Source: DATBFU01 sp035498405 (GTDB lineage: Bacteria > Acidobacteriota > Thermoanaerobaculia > UBA5066 > Gp7-AA6). From it: DNA of 64,000 nucleotides. The first letter of the stretch is position 1, and the number at the start of each line of letters is the position of its first letter. Location: NCBI GenBank assembly GCA_035498405.1, contig DATKAE010000078.1, forward strand, positions 17,334-81,333, given 5' to 3'. This document shows positions 45,410 to 55,063 of this stretch, one piece after another. A program made the position numbers and the translations under genes. A model generated the notes under the pieces. That model was not told the DNA's origin and searched no databases. It saw only the letters and a program-made list of their open reading frames with translations.

Positions 45410-47845
45410 TCGCACTCCCCCCGCGCCCGTCACCGCGGCGTCGACCGCCTTGCCGTCGCCGCCTTCGGCCGGTGTCGGCACGTGGATCGGTTCGGGATAG
45501 GGCACCGGAGGGAACCCCGCCGGCCCGTATCGCGGCGGCTGGCCCAGGGCCTTCGCCTTCAGGGCCCGGTAAATCTTCTCCGGCGTGACGGGCACCTCGT
45601 CGATGCGGACGCCGACCGCGTCGAAGATCGCGTTGGCAACGGCCGGCGGGATCGGCAGCAACGGCCCCTGGCCGACCTCTTTGGCGCCGAAGGGTCCGTT
45701 GTCGTCCGGATCCTCGACGAGAAACGTCTCGACCGGCGGCATTTCCTTGGTGGTCGGGCTCTTGTACTCGAGCATCGACGGGAATTTGTGGACGACGTTG
45801 CCGTTGGCGTCCGTCCGGTAGGCCATCTCCTCCATCATGGCTTCGCCCAGGCCCATGTAGACGGAGCCCTCGACCTGGCCCATCACGAGGACCGGATTGA
45901 TGCACTTGCCGACGTCGTGCGCGATCCAGACCTTTTCGACGGCGTAGATCCCGGTTTCCGGATCGACCTCGACCTCGACGACCGCCGCCGAATAAGAGTA
46001 GGCGGGAGAAGGACCCACGCCGGCGCCGCGGTAACGGCCCGCCGACGGCGGCGGCGAATAGGAGCCAACCGTGCCGAGGGTGCCGAACCGCGACTCGGCC
46101 AGAGCGACGGCCTCGGGGAACGCGATGCCCTTCCCGGGGTCCTCGGCGTCGAAGACACGCCCGCCGTCGAGCGCCACGCGCGACTCGGGAATCCCGAGCT
46201 TTCCCGCCGACGCCGCCGCGAGCATCGCCCTCGCCCGCTCCGCCGCCTGGATCGCGGCATTGCCCGTCATGAGCGTCACGCGCGAGGAGTAGGAGCCCAA
46301 ATCGACCGGCGTCAGGTCCGTGTCTCCGGTCACGATCCGGATGTCGAAGGGATCGATCCCGAGCACCTCGGCGACGATCGAGGCCAGAATCGAGTCGGAG
46401 CCCTGTCCGATCTCGGTCGAGCCGCAGAAGACGGTCACCCCGCCGCTTCGGTCGAGCTTGAGCTGAACCCCCGACTGCGGCATGGAGTTCCAGTAGATCG
46501 GCAGGCCTGCGCCGCACAGGTAGGAGGAGCACGCGAGGCCGAGTCCCCGCCCGTACGGGAGCCTTCCGCGCCGTGTGCCCCAGCCGGACGCGGCAACGAC
46601 CTTGTCGATGCACGCGCCCAGTCCCATCGAGCCGACGCGCAAGAAGTTCGCGGTGAGCGTCCCGCGCGGATGCAAGTGCCGGCGCCGGATCTCGACCGGG
46701 TCCAACCCCAGGTCGCACGCGATCTTGTCCAGCTGGACTTCCACGGCGAAGCGGGGCTGCGGCGTGCCGTGACCGCGCTTGGGCCCGCAGGGCGGCTTGT
46801 TGGTGAAGACCCGCGCCCCGTCGAAGCGGTACGCGGGAATCTCGTAGGTGACCGTCTGGAGCGCTCCCGTGTAGTAGGTCGAGGCGACGCCGTAGGAGCC
46901 GTAGCCGCCGCCGTCGAGCACCGTCTGGAAGTGCATCGCCGTCACGGCGCCGTCCCGTTTCACGCCGGTCCTCACTTTCATCAGGGTCGGGTGCCGGCCC
47001 CGGTGACAGTAGAAGACCTCCTCGCGTGTGAGGCAGATCTTCACGGGCCGGCCCGTCACGCGCGACAGGTGAGCGACGACGATCTCGTGGTTGAAAACAT
47101 CGGACTTGCCGCCGAAGCCGCCGCCGTTGGACGTCGCGATGACACGGACCTTCGACGGCGCCATCGCCAGCACCTTCGAGAGCGCCCGGTGGACGTAGTG
47201 CGGCGTCTGGGTCGAGGACCAGAGCGTCAGCCTTCCGTCTGGACCGAAGTCCGCGACGGCGGCGTGCTGCTCGAGCGGCAGATGGGTGCTGCCTTCATAG
47301 AAGAAGAGATCCTCGTAGATCCGGTCGGCCCGAGCGAAGCCGTCGTCCGTATGGCCGAACTCCATCGAGACGAGCTTGTGGATGTTGCCGGAGTCACCGT
47401 AGTCGTGGAGCGGTGTCGAGGCGGGCCTTAGACCCTCCTCGATCGTCCCGACCGGCGGGAGCGGCTCGTACTCGACGTCGATTGCAGCGAGGGCGTCGGA
47501 GGCGGCGTCCTCGTCCACCGCCGCGACGGCCGCCACCGGATCGCCGACGTAGCGGACGCGATCCGTCGAGAGGGCATGTTCGTCCTGCGAGACGGGAAGG
47601 ATGCCGAACGGGATCGGGAGGTCCCGGCCCGTGACGACGGCCACGACCCCCGGAGCGGCAAGCGCTCGGGAGACATCGATCGAGAGGATTCGCGCGTGCG
47701 CGAGCCTCGAGCGCAGAAGCTTGCAGTGAAGCATCCGGGGCAGGACGATGTCGTCGGCAAACTTCGTCTGCCCCGTCACCTTCGCCGCGCCGTCGACCTT
47801 CGGGTACGGACGGCCAACGACGCGCGTGCGTTTACGCGACGTCAC
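45407..47845 (-). CDS. hcrA: 4-hydroxybenzoyl-CoA reductase-type molybdenum subunit (alpha)
   Basis: This is an 812-residue molybdopterin-binding subunit of the xanthine dehydrogenase family. Motifs: VGRPYPKVDGAAKVTGQTKFADDI at the N-terminus, SNGGGFGGKSDVFNHE, CGPKRGHGTPQPRFAVE, STEIGQGSD and the catalytic Glu region DNGPFGAKEVGQGPLLP. Residue order and the CGPKRGHG segment favour hcrA over aldehyde or CO dehydrogenases. GTG 47845 follows GAGGGGGG. It works with HcrB and HcrC; moaDE in this window supply part of its cofactor pathway. Confidence 0.9.
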
Positions 47846-47897
47846 GACGCCCCCCTCATGGCGCCCGGCGGACAACGCTCTCCAACCGAGACTCGTC

Positions 47898-48491
47898 TCA
47901 TCCGTTTCCGTTCCGGACGACGGGCAAGAGGCCGCTCTCGTCGAAATCCGACCCGTAGAGCGACTCGTGACGCGGCTGTGCGGCCTCACCCCGCAGCCAC
48001 GCCGCCGCGAGCTCCACGGCCTCGAAGATCTTGATGTACCCGGTGCAACGGCAGAGGTTGCCCGCGAGCGCCTCGCGGATCTCGGCCAGGGAGGGGTTCG
48101 GATTCGCCTCGAGCAGGGCCTTGGCCGTCAGGAGAATTCCCGGAGTGCAGTAGCCGCACTGGGCGGCGCCCAGGTCCGCGAACGCCTTCTGAAGAGGATG
48201 CAGGCCTCCGGGACCCGACATCGCTTCGACGGTCTCGATGCGGCGTCCTTCGCACTCGAGACCGAGCAGGAGACAGGAGAGCATGGGCTTGCCATCCACG
48301 AGGACGGCGCACGTGCCGCACTCTCCGAGCTCGCAGCCGTGCTTGGTGCCCGGCAGATTCAGGTCCTCGCGCAGAACCTCGAGAAGCGTCTTGTGGGGCG
48401 CAAAGGCCGCCTCCAACGCCTGGCCGTTGACCACCAGTCCGACAACCGCCCGGCCATCGGCGTCCCAATTTTTCTTCGCGTTCCGTGCCAT
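47898..48491 (-). CDS. hcrC: 4-hydroxybenzoyl-CoA reductase-type [2Fe-2S] subunit (gamma)
   Basis: The 197-residue protein has the plant-type [2Fe-2S] site (HGCELGECGTCAVLVDGK ... SCLLL) and the second, C-terminal cluster (AAQCGYCTPG and NLCRCTGY). It passes electrons to or from the molybdenum site. A C-terminal extension of about 25 residues follows the usual end. ATG 48491 is chosen; an in-frame ATG lies 13 codons upstream. It is the first gene of hcrCAB, with hcrA starting 52 bases downstream. Confidence 0.9.
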   Translation of the reverse strand: MARNAKKNWDADGRAVVGLVVNGQALEAAFAPHKTLLEVLREDLNLPGTKHGCELGECGTCAVLVDGKPMLSCLLLGLECEGRRIETVEAMSGPGGLHPLQKAFADLGAAQCGYCTPGILLTAKALLEANPNPSLAEIREALAGNLCRCTGYIKIFEAVELAAAWLRGEAAQPRHESLYGSDFDESGLLPVVRNGNG

Positions 48492-48512
48492 CGAGGAAAA
48501 TCTAATCCTTTT

Positions 48513-48541
48513 ATTTTGAGAAAGAAACATTCGAATAACAA
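48513..48541 (-). promoter_or_regulatory. Candidate sigma-70 promoter of hcrCAB
   Basis: In an unusually A/T-rich stretch, the minus strand reads TTGTTA (48541-48536), 17 bases, then CAAAAT (48518-48513), 21 bases before the hcrC start. Its base composition differs sharply from the surrounding GC-rich DNA. Confidence 0.45.
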
Positions 48542-48542
48542 T

Positions 48543-48554
48543 CTGACTGGTCAG
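48543..48554. promoter_or_regulatory. TetR-like palindrome upstream of the hcrC promoter
   Basis: CTGACTGGTCAG is a palindrome with 5-base arms one base upstream of the -35. The 10-base core CTGACTGGTC is identical to part of the operator at 6278-6297 next to tetR. Confidence 0.5.
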
Positions 48555-48622
48555 GTAAATCGGGATCCCCGAGGCTGGCGGACGGGAGAAGCCCTTTCCC
48601 CGCAATCCCATAGGCTTGCGCC

Positions 48623-49744
48623 ATGAAGCTCGAAACACTCTTCGTCCACGCCGGCCATCGAATCGATCCGTCGACCGGAGCCCTCGCGCCGCCGATTCAT
48701 CTGTCAACCACCTTCGCCCGCGACGAGCAGAACCAGCTCATCGGAGCCACTCAGTACATTCGCGAAGGCAACCCGACGCAGTCGTTCCTCGAGGAAGCCC
48801 TCGCCCCGCTCGAAGGCGGCTCGGTCGCGCTGGCTTTCGCATCCGGAATGGCCGCCGGAGTGGCCCTGATGCAAACTCTCGAATCGGGCGCGCATCTCCT
48901 CCTGCCCGACGACGCCTACTACGGATTTCGCGTGGCCGCGCACGACTTCCTCCGCCCCTGGGGAATCCGCGCGGACCTCGTGGCGATGGAGGATCTCTCG
49001 GCCTTGCGCGCGGCCATCCGCGGGCAGACACGCCTGGTTTGGCTCGAGACCCCTTCCAATCCCCTGATGAAGATCACGGACCTCGAGCGCGCCATCGCGA
49101 TCGCTCGCGACGCCGGGGCGACGACGCTCGTGGACAACACCTTTGCGACGCCCGTCCTCCAGCGGCCGATCGCCCTCGGCGCCGACGTCGTGCTCCACGC
49201 GACGACGAAGTACATCGGCGGGCACAGCGACGTTCAGGGGGGAGCGCTCGTCTTCGCCACGAAGGGAGAGCTCTACGAGCGAGTCGCGCACGCGCGGCAC
49301 ATTCTCGGCGCCGTCGCGTCCCCGTTCAATTCCTGGCTCGCGCTGCGCGGGCTTCGGACACTGGCCCTTCGCATGGCGCGGCACAGCGCCAATGCGTTGG
49401 ACGTTGCGCGCGCACTCGACGCCCATTCGGCGGTTTCCGCGGTCCATTACCCCGGTCTGGATTCGGATCCGGGGCATTCCATCGCGAAGCGCCAGATGTC
49501 GGCTTTCGGCGGAATGCTCTCCTTCCGCGTTCGCGCGGGACGCGAGGCCGCCCTTCGAGCCGTGAGCCGCGCGCGACTCTTCACGCGCGCCACGTCGCTC
49601 GGCGGCGTCGAGAGCCTGATCGAGCATCGCGCGACGAGCGAAGGCCCCTCCTCGCGCACGCCTCCGGACCTGATCCGGCTGTCGGTCGGCCTCGAGCATT
49701 CCGACGATCTGATCGAGGATCTCGATCAGGCGCTCGCGGTCTGA
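48623..49744 (+). CDS. PLP-dependent trans-sulfuration enzyme (cystathionine gamma-synthase/lyase family)
   Basis: The 373-residue enzyme has the Cys/Met-metabolism fold: HAGHRIDPSTGALAPPIH, YIREGNPTQ, AFASGMAA, LETPSNPLMKITD, VDNTFATPVLQRP and the PLP lysine K196 in HATTKYIGGHSDVQGG. It makes or splits cystathionine, or acts as methionine gamma-lyase; the exact reaction is not decided by motifs seen. It diverges from hcrC; no strong ribosome site precedes it. Confidence 0.92.
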   Translation: MKLETLFVHAGHRIDPSTGALAPPIHLSTTFARDEQNQLIGATQYIREGNPTQSFLEEALAPLEGGSVALAFASGMAAGVALMQTLESGAHLLLPDDAYYGFRVAAHDFLRPWGIRADLVAMEDLSALRAAIRGQTRLVWLETPSNPLMKITDLERAIAIARDAGATTLVDNTFATPVLQRPIALGADVVLHATTKYIGGHSDVQGGALVFATKGELYERVAHARHILGAVASPFNSWLALRGLRTLALRMARHSANALDVARALDAHSAVSAVHYPGLDSDPGHSIAKRQMSAFGGMLSFRVRAGREAALRAVSRARLFTRATSLGGVESLIEHRATSEGPSSRTPPDLIRLSVGLEHSDDLIEDLDQALAV

Positions 49745-49760
49745 GGCCGCGGCCAAACCC

Positions 49761-50681
49761 TCAGGGAAGGGGCCACGACGGCAGGCGCAGCAGGAAGAGC
49801 GGATTGACTCGCGCGCCCTCCAAGCGCGCGCTCCAGTGGAGGTGCGGCCCCGTCACGCGCCCGGTCGATCCCACGGCGCCGATCTCCTGACCCTCCCGCA
49901 CCAGTTCCCCCTCCGCCACCTCCAGACGCGAGAGGTGGAAGTAGCTCGTGAAGAGCCCTCCCCCGTGATCGAGGATGACGGTGCCTCCCGAAAAGTAGAG
50001 TTCCTCGGCCAGGGCGACTCGGGCGGGCGCGGGCGCGCGCACCGGGGTGCCCGCGGGCGCCGGGAAATCGACGCCGTTGTGCGGCGAACGCGGCCGTCCG
50101 TTGAAGACGCGGCGCGCGCCGAAATTGTCTCGCAGAGCTCCCTCGACGGGTAGTCGAAACGGCCCCGCCCATCGGCGCGGTTGCTCCGGCGCCTTCCAAA
50201 GACTCGCGACCCGCTCGCGCTCCGCGTCGATCCGCGGCAGAGCGTCTGCCGGCGGCTCGACGAACTCGGGGGCCACCCGAAGCGGCTCGGAAGGGAACCG
50301 CCCCGAAACGACCCGCAGGGTGTAACTGCCGGAGAAGGCGGAACCGTCGGTCTCGGTCCCCTCGAAGCCGAGAGACAAATTGCCCGGCGCCCGGGCGAGA
50401 TCGATGCCGACGAGGCCATGGAACGCCATGCCGTTCGAGCCGCGCTCGAGCGGCGCCCGCGCGGGCTTGCCCGCGATCCGCAACTCCGAAAGCGGCCGCG
50501 AGCTCCGAACCGAGAGCACGACCAGGGCGCCTTGCTTGGGTCTCGATGGCGTCGCGTGAACCACGAGCCGAGGCGCTCGGGCTTCCCCGGTGGCGCCGAA
50601 GAGAAGCGCTCCCGCAAGCGGGACCGCCAGGGCGGCGGCTCCAACGCCGACGATCGGTCCACGGCGACGTTCGTCCTTCAT
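49761..50681 (-). CDS. Secreted M23 family peptidoglycan endopeptidase
   Basis: This 306-residue protein has a signal/anchor (IVGVGAAALAVPLAGALLFGA) and, after an Ig-like N-terminal region, an M23/LytM domain with zinc ligands in SPHNGVDFPAPAGTPV (His-x3-Asp) and GPHLHWSARL (HxH). TSYFHLSRLEV is the third motif. It cuts peptide crosslinks in peptidoglycan or serves as a LytM factor. It converges on the trans-sulfuration gene with 16 bases between. Confidence 0.92.
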   Translation of the reverse strand: MKDERRRGPIVGVGAAALAVPLAGALLFGATGEARAPRLVVHATPSRPKQGALVVLSVRSSRPLSELRIAGKPARAPLERGSNGMAFHGLVGIDLARAPGNLSLGFEGTETDGSAFSGSYTLRVVSGRFPSEPLRVAPEFVEPPADALPRIDAERERVASLWKAPEQPRRWAGPFRLPVEGALRDNFGARRVFNGRPRSPHNGVDFPAPAGTPVRAPAPARVALAEELYFSGGTVILDHGGGLFTSYFHLSRLEVAEGELVREGQEIGAVGSTGRVTGPHLHWSARLEGARVNPLFLLRLPSWPLP

Positions 50682-50800
50682 GCGAGCCTCTCGGGCGCTT
50701 CGACTGTACGTTCCCGAAACGGCACTCCAAACAAAAATACGCGCGTTCCGGGCCCTTGCCGTTGCGTCGGCCTAGAATCTCGGCCCGAGGAGATGCCACC

Positions 50801-51712
50801 ATGAACTCCCGACGCGTTCTCGCCGCCCTGGTCCTCGCCGCCATCGGCGGCGCCTATTATTTCTGCAACACCCAGGTCAACCCGGTCACCGGCGAGAAAC
50901 AGCACGTCGCGCTGTCGCCGCAAGACGAAGTGGCTCTCGGCCTTCAGGTCGCGCCGCAGATGGCGCAGGAGTTCGGCGGACTCTATCCCGACCGCCTCAC
51001 GCAGGAGTACGTTCGCTCGATCGGGCAGAAGCTCGTCTCCGGAAGCGACGCGAAGCGCGCTCCCTACCCCTTCGACTTCCACCTGCTTGCCGATCCCGAG
51101 ACGGTCAACGCCTTTGCGCTCCCGGGAGGCCAGGTCTTCCTGACCGCGGGCCTCTTCAAACGGCTCGGCAGCGAGGCGCAGCTCGCGGGGGTTCTCGGGC
51201 ACGAGATCGGGCACGTCGTCGAACGCCACTCCGCCGAGCAGCTGGCCAAGCAGCAGTTCACGCAGGTGCTCGTCGGCGCCGCCGGTGTGGCCGGGTCCGA
51301 CGACTCCTCCGGCGGCCGCCACGCGGCCGCGATCGCGGCAATGGTCGGCAGCATCGTCGGCCTCAAGTTCTCCCGCAACGACGAGATCGAAGCCGACCGC
51401 TCCGGCGTGCGCCTGCTCGCCCTGTCGGGGTACGATCCCCGCGCCCTCGCCCAAGTCATGGAGGTCCTCCAACGGGTGAGCAGCGGTTCGGCCAAGCCGG
51501 AGTTTCTCTCGACCCACCCCGACCCCGGCAACCGCAGGCCGCTGATCGAGGCGGAGATCGCGCGGCTCTATCCGGCCGGCCCGCCCTCGAGCCTCGGCGC
51601 CGGCGACGCGCACGCGTTCGCCATGATCCAGGGACGGGTGGGAGGGCCCCCCGCAGAGCATGCCGACCACGAGATGGGGGGCGGCCACCATCCCGATTCT
51701 CAAGAAAAATGA
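50801..51712 (+). CDS. M48 family metallopeptidase (BepA/LoiP-like), membrane-anchored
   Basis: The 303-residue product has an N-terminal hydrophobic segment (VLAALVLAAIGGAYYF) and the zinc motif HEIGH (H134, E135, H138; VLGHEIGHVVERHSAEQLA) with the third ligand Glu in NDEIEADRSGV. LPGGQVFLTAGLF is the family edge-strand. It digests misfolded envelope proteins. ATG 50801 follows GAGGAGA. The C-terminus is His-rich and may bind metal (GGGHHPDSQEK). Confidence 0.93.
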   Translation: MNSRRVLAALVLAAIGGAYYFCNTQVNPVTGEKQHVALSPQDEVALGLQVAPQMAQEFGGLYPDRLTQEYVRSIGQKLVSGSDAKRAPYPFDFHLLADPETVNAFALPGGQVFLTAGLFKRLGSEAQLAGVLGHEIGHVVERHSAEQLAKQQFTQVLVGAAGVAGSDDSSGGRHAAAIAAMVGSIVGLKFSRNDEIEADRSGVRLLALSGYDPRALAQVMEVLQRVSSGSAKPEFLSTHPDPGNRRPLIEAEIARLYPAGPPSSLGAGDAHAFAMIQGRVGGPPAEHADHEMGGGHHPDSQEK

Positions 51713-51775
51713 AAAACGGAGGCCGCCGGGCAGCCGTTGGACGATAGTCCGGCCATCCTCGGGGGGGAAAGGACG

Positions 51776-52612
51776 ATGCGCGCGCGCGGGCTTGCTCTCT
51801 TCCTGCCGTTCGTCTCGGCCGCGGCAGCCGCGGCGAATCAGACGATCACCATCGGCCCGGGGATTTCCTTCTCTCCGACTTCCGTGACCGTCGCGCCCGG
51901 CGAGATGGTGACGTGGATGTGGGATGCCAGCAACATCGTGCTCCACTCGACCACGAGCGACTCGCAAGTCGGGCCCGAGGTCTGGGACTCGGGGCTCATG
52001 ATCAGTGGGTCCTTTGCCCATACCTTCAACACGACGGGCGACTATCCCTTCTACTGCAAGTATCACAGCCTGCCGGCCGACCAGGGCGGCTTCATGATGA
52101 ACGGCATCGTCCACGTCGTCGTGCCCACCACGCCCACGAACACCCCGACGCAGACGAACACCCCAACACCCACGCCGACACCGACCGCGACCCTCACGCC
52201 GACACCGACCCCCACCGCGACCCCGCCGGTGGGGCGCGACTTCTTCTCCGTGCCGCCCTGCCGGGCCATCAACACACGCACGACCGATGGACCGGCATTG
52301 AGTGCGGGGAGCACGCGCACGTTCGTGCTGGCCACCGGAGCTCCCGTCGGGAATTGCACCATCCCGGCGACCGCCAAGGCCGTGTCGATCAACGTCACGA
52401 TCACGCAGCCGGACGCCGACGGCGACCTGCGCCTCTACCCGGGGGGGGGTCTCTCCCCGCCGCTGGTTTCGACGATCAACTATCGCGCCGGTCAGACCCG
52501 GGCGAACAACGCGATGGTGTCGCTCGGGGCCTCCGGGGACATCACGGTCAAGTGCGATCAGGCCTTCGGCCTGGTGCATCTGCTCGTCGACATCAACGGC
52601 TACTCCCAATAG
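51776..52612 (+). CDS. Secreted cupredoxin with Pro-Thr linker and C-terminal 'PCRxxNTR' domain
   Basis: This 278-residue protein has a signal peptide, then a plastocyanin-like domain (ANQTITIGPGISFSPTSVTVAPGEMVTW with blue-copper ligands His in VLHSTTS, Cys and His in FYCKYHSL and Met in GGFMMNG), a linker of ~33 residues of Pro/Thr repeats, and a C-terminal domain that begins FFSVPPCRAINTR and ends VDINGYSQ. Domains of that last type occur at the ends of secreted proteins in Acidobacteriota-like genomes; function unknown. It probably carries electrons or copper at the cell surface. Confidence 0.85.
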   Translation: MRARGLALFLPFVSAAAAAANQTITIGPGISFSPTSVTVAPGEMVTWMWDASNIVLHSTTSDSQVGPEVWDSGLMISGSFAHTFNTTGDYPFYCKYHSLPADQGGFMMNGIVHVVVPTTPTNTPTQTNTPTPTPTPTATLTPTPTPTATPPVGRDFFSVPPCRAINTRTTDGPALSAGSTRTFVLATGAPVGNCTIPATAKAVSINVTITQPDADGDLRLYPGGGLSPPLVSTINYRAGQTRANNAMVSLGASGDITVKCDQAFGLVHLLVDINGYSQ

Positions 52613-52698
52613 CGCACCGCGACCCCGAGGCGACCCACGTGGGCCGCCCGGCTTCGGCTCGGCTTTCAAGTTGGCACGTTAGACCTTAGACTGGCCGG

Positions 52699-53841
52699 AT
52701 GAGCCATCGGCCGGGGCGCCCGCAGCGCGTGCTGCTCGTGGCTGGAACCCGCCCCGAAGCCATCAAGCTCGCGCCGCTCGTGCGGCGGCTTCGCAGCGAG
52801 CCCGACCAGTTCGATCCCGTTCTCTGCGCCACCGCGCAGCACCGCGAAATGCTGGACCAGGTCCTGCGGGTCTTCGACCTCAAGCCCGACGTGGATCTCG
52901 ATCTCATGAGGCCCGACCAGTCTCCCAACGAAGTCGCCTCCCGTGTCCTGGCCGCGCTCGACCCGTTGCTCGCGCGGATCGAGCCCGACTGGCTGATCGT
53001 TCAGGGAGACACCACGACGGCCATGGCCTCCGCGCTGGCGGCCTTTCACCGGCGCGTCCGCATCGGCCATGTCGAAGCGGGCCTGCGGACCGGGGACCTC
53101 TGTCGCCCGTTTCCGGAGGAGGCGAATCGCCGGGTCGTGGACCTGGTGTCGAGCGCGTATTTCGCCCCAACCCAACGAGCCGCCCGGGCACTCGTGGCCG
53201 AAGGGGCGCCGGAGACAACGGTTCACACGACCGGTAACACGATCGTCGACGCCCTGCTCGAGATCGCGCGCCGGCAGGGGGACGAGCCGGAAACGGACTC
53301 GGTCCTCGTCACGGTCCACCGCCGCGAGAGCTTCGGTCCCCCGCTCGAAGGAGTCTTGCGGGCGGTCGAACGCCTGGCGCGCGCCTTCCCGAGGACCCGG
53401 TTTCTTCACGTGGTGCATCCGAACCCGAACGTGCTCGCGGCTGTCCGACGCAACCAAGGACCGCCGAACCTCGACTTGCTCGAACCGCTCGACTACCCCG
53501 GCCTCGTGCGGCTCCTGCGACAGAGCCGGCTGGTCCTGACCGACTCCGGGGGCATCCAGGAAGAAGCGCCGACGTTCGGAAAGCCGGTGCTCGTGCTGCG
53601 GGAGAAAACCGAGAGACCCGAAGCGGTCGAGGCGGGCAGGGCGCTCCTGGTCGGGACCGACGAGGAGCGTATCGTCGCAGAGGCCTCGCGGCTGCTCTCG
53701 GACCCGGCGGCGCGCCGGCGCATGGCGGAGGGTCCCAACCCGTATGGGGATGGCCGAGCCGCCGATCGCATCGCCCACGCCCTCGCCGGCCGCTCCTACT
53801 CTCCTTTCGCGCCGGCCGCCCCGGCGGCCGCCAACACCTAA
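52699..53841 (+). CDS. wecB: UDP-N-acetylglucosamine 2-epimerase (non-hydrolysing)
   Basis: The 380-residue enzyme has the WecB motifs GTRPEAIKLAPL, TAQHREMLDQVL, VQGDTTTAMASALAA, GHVEAGLRT, VTVHRRESFG (catalytic His) and TDSGGIQEEAPTFGKPVLVLR. It makes UDP-ManNAc for surface polysaccharide. It heads the rightward cluster; the next gene starts one base after its stop. Confidence 0.94.
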   Translation: MSHRPGRPQRVLLVAGTRPEAIKLAPLVRRLRSEPDQFDPVLCATAQHREMLDQVLRVFDLKPDVDLDLMRPDQSPNEVASRVLAALDPLLARIEPDWLIVQGDTTTAMASALAAFHRRVRIGHVEAGLRTGDLCRPFPEEANRRVVDLVSSAYFAPTQRAARALVAEGAPETTVHTTGNTIVDALLEIARRQGDEPETDSVLVTVHRRESFGPPLEGVLRAVERLARAFPRTRFLHVVHPNPNVLAAVRRNQGPPNLDLLEPLDYPGLVRLLRQSRLVLTDSGGIQEEAPTFGKPVLVLREKTERPEAVEAGRALLVGTDEERIVAEASRLLSDPAARRRMAEGPNPYGDGRAADRIAHALAGRSYSPFAPAAPAAANT

Positions 53842-53842
53842 G

Positions 53843-55063
53843 ATGCGGAGCGTTCGCGAGACGCTTCGCGATCTGCTCCCCGCCCCCCTCCGCGAGCGAT
53901 ATCACCGCCTGGCGCTTGCCCGCGACTTCGGGATCGACCGGCGCCGCGGACGGCGGGAGCCCACGCGGATCGATCCCCGCCGCGAACCGGGCTTGAACGT
54001 GATCGGGTATTTCGGCCTCCCGACCGGCCTGGGCGAGTCGGCGCGCTCTGTGGCGAACGCGGCCGAGCGCGCCGGCCTGCACGTCGCGCGGCGGGACGTG
54101 TCCCCCGGCGCGAGCCGGCCGGAGGAGGCCCCCTACGACGTGAACCTCTATCACGTCAACGCCGACGGGGCGGCCGCGACGGTCGAAGAGGTGGGACCCC
54201 GCCAGCATGCCGGCCGCGCCAACGTCGGCTACTGGTACTGGGAGACGGAGAGCTTCCCGGAGCGCTGGCGCGACCGCTTCGATTACTTCGACGAGATCTG
54301 GGTGGCGACGGAGTTCTGCCGGCGCGCGATCGCACCGGTCTCGCCGATTCCGGTTCGGCTGGTTTCGCCGGCCGTCGAGCCACCGGAGGGCCGGCAAGAC
54401 CCGAAGATCGCCGCGGGGATCGACGCGTCGGACTTTCTCGTCTTGAGCGTCTTCGACGCGCTCTCGGTCGCCGAGCGAAAGAACCCCCTGGGGACGGTGC
54501 GGGCCTTTGCGCGGGCCTTCGGGGATCAGCCGCGAGCGCATCTTCTGCTGCAGGTCTCCCACGCCGAGCACGTCGCGGGCCTGCTCGAAAGGCTGCGCCA
54601 AGCGGGCCTCGGCGCGCGCGTCACGATTCGGACCGGCACGCTCGAGCGCGCGGACCTCGAAAACTTGCTCGCCGCGTGCGACGTGTATGTCTCGCTCCAC
54701 CGAGCCGAGGGCTTCGGACTGCCCATCGCGGAGGCGATGGCGGCAGGCAAGCCTGTCGTCGTGACAGACTACTCGGGCAGCGTGGACTACCTCGACGAAT
54801 CCACGGGCTTCCCCGTGCGGTGGCAATATGCGGAGCTGTCGCAGGGAATCCGGGACTACGCTCGGGGTACGCGCTGGGCCGACCCGGACGAGGCCGACGC
54901 CGCGCGACTGCTCCGCCGGGTCTTCGAGGACCCCGGGGAAGCCGCCCGTCGAGGGCAAGCGGCTCGGCTTCGCATGGAGGAGCGTTACGGGCCAGAGGCC
55001 GCGGGCCGGCGCATCGTCTCCGCCTTGGGAGAGCTTCGGGAGCGACTACGAGCCACGGCCTGA
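53843..55063 (+). CDS. Glycosyltransferase family 4
   Basis: This is a 406-residue GT-B enzyme. The N-terminal domain has GYFGLPTGLGESARSVANA, and the donor-binding C-domain has HRAEGFGLPIAEAMAAGKPVVVTDYSG with the acidic Glu near the nucleotide sugar. It adds a sugar to a growing polysaccharide on the cytoplasmic side. ATG 53843 is one base after the wecB stop and its own stop overlaps the next gene's likely start. Confidence 0.9.
   Translation: MRSVRETLRDLLPAPLRERYHRLALARDFGIDRRRGRREPTRIDPRREPGLNVIGYFGLPTGLGESARSVANAAERAGLHVARRDVSPGASRPEEAPYDVNLYHVNADGAAATVEEVGPRQHAGRANVGYWYWETESFPERWRDRFDYFDEIWVATEFCRRAIAPVSPIPVRLVSPAVEPPEGRQDPKIAAGIDASDFLVLSVFDALSVAERKNPLGTVRAFARAFGDQPRAHLLLQVSHAEHVAGLLERLRQAGLGARVTIRTGTLERADLENLLAACDVYVSLHRAEGFGLPIAEAMAAGKPVVVTDYSGSVDYLDESTGFPVRWQYAELSQGIRDYARGTRWADPDEADAARLLRRVFEDPGEAARRGQAARLRMEERYGPEAAGRRIVSALGELRERLRATA

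Noticed and set aside
45482..47431. Plus-strand open frame of 649 codons opposite hcrA
   Set aside because: Antisense shadow of the molybdenum subunit; Arg/Gly/Asp-rich, without motifs.
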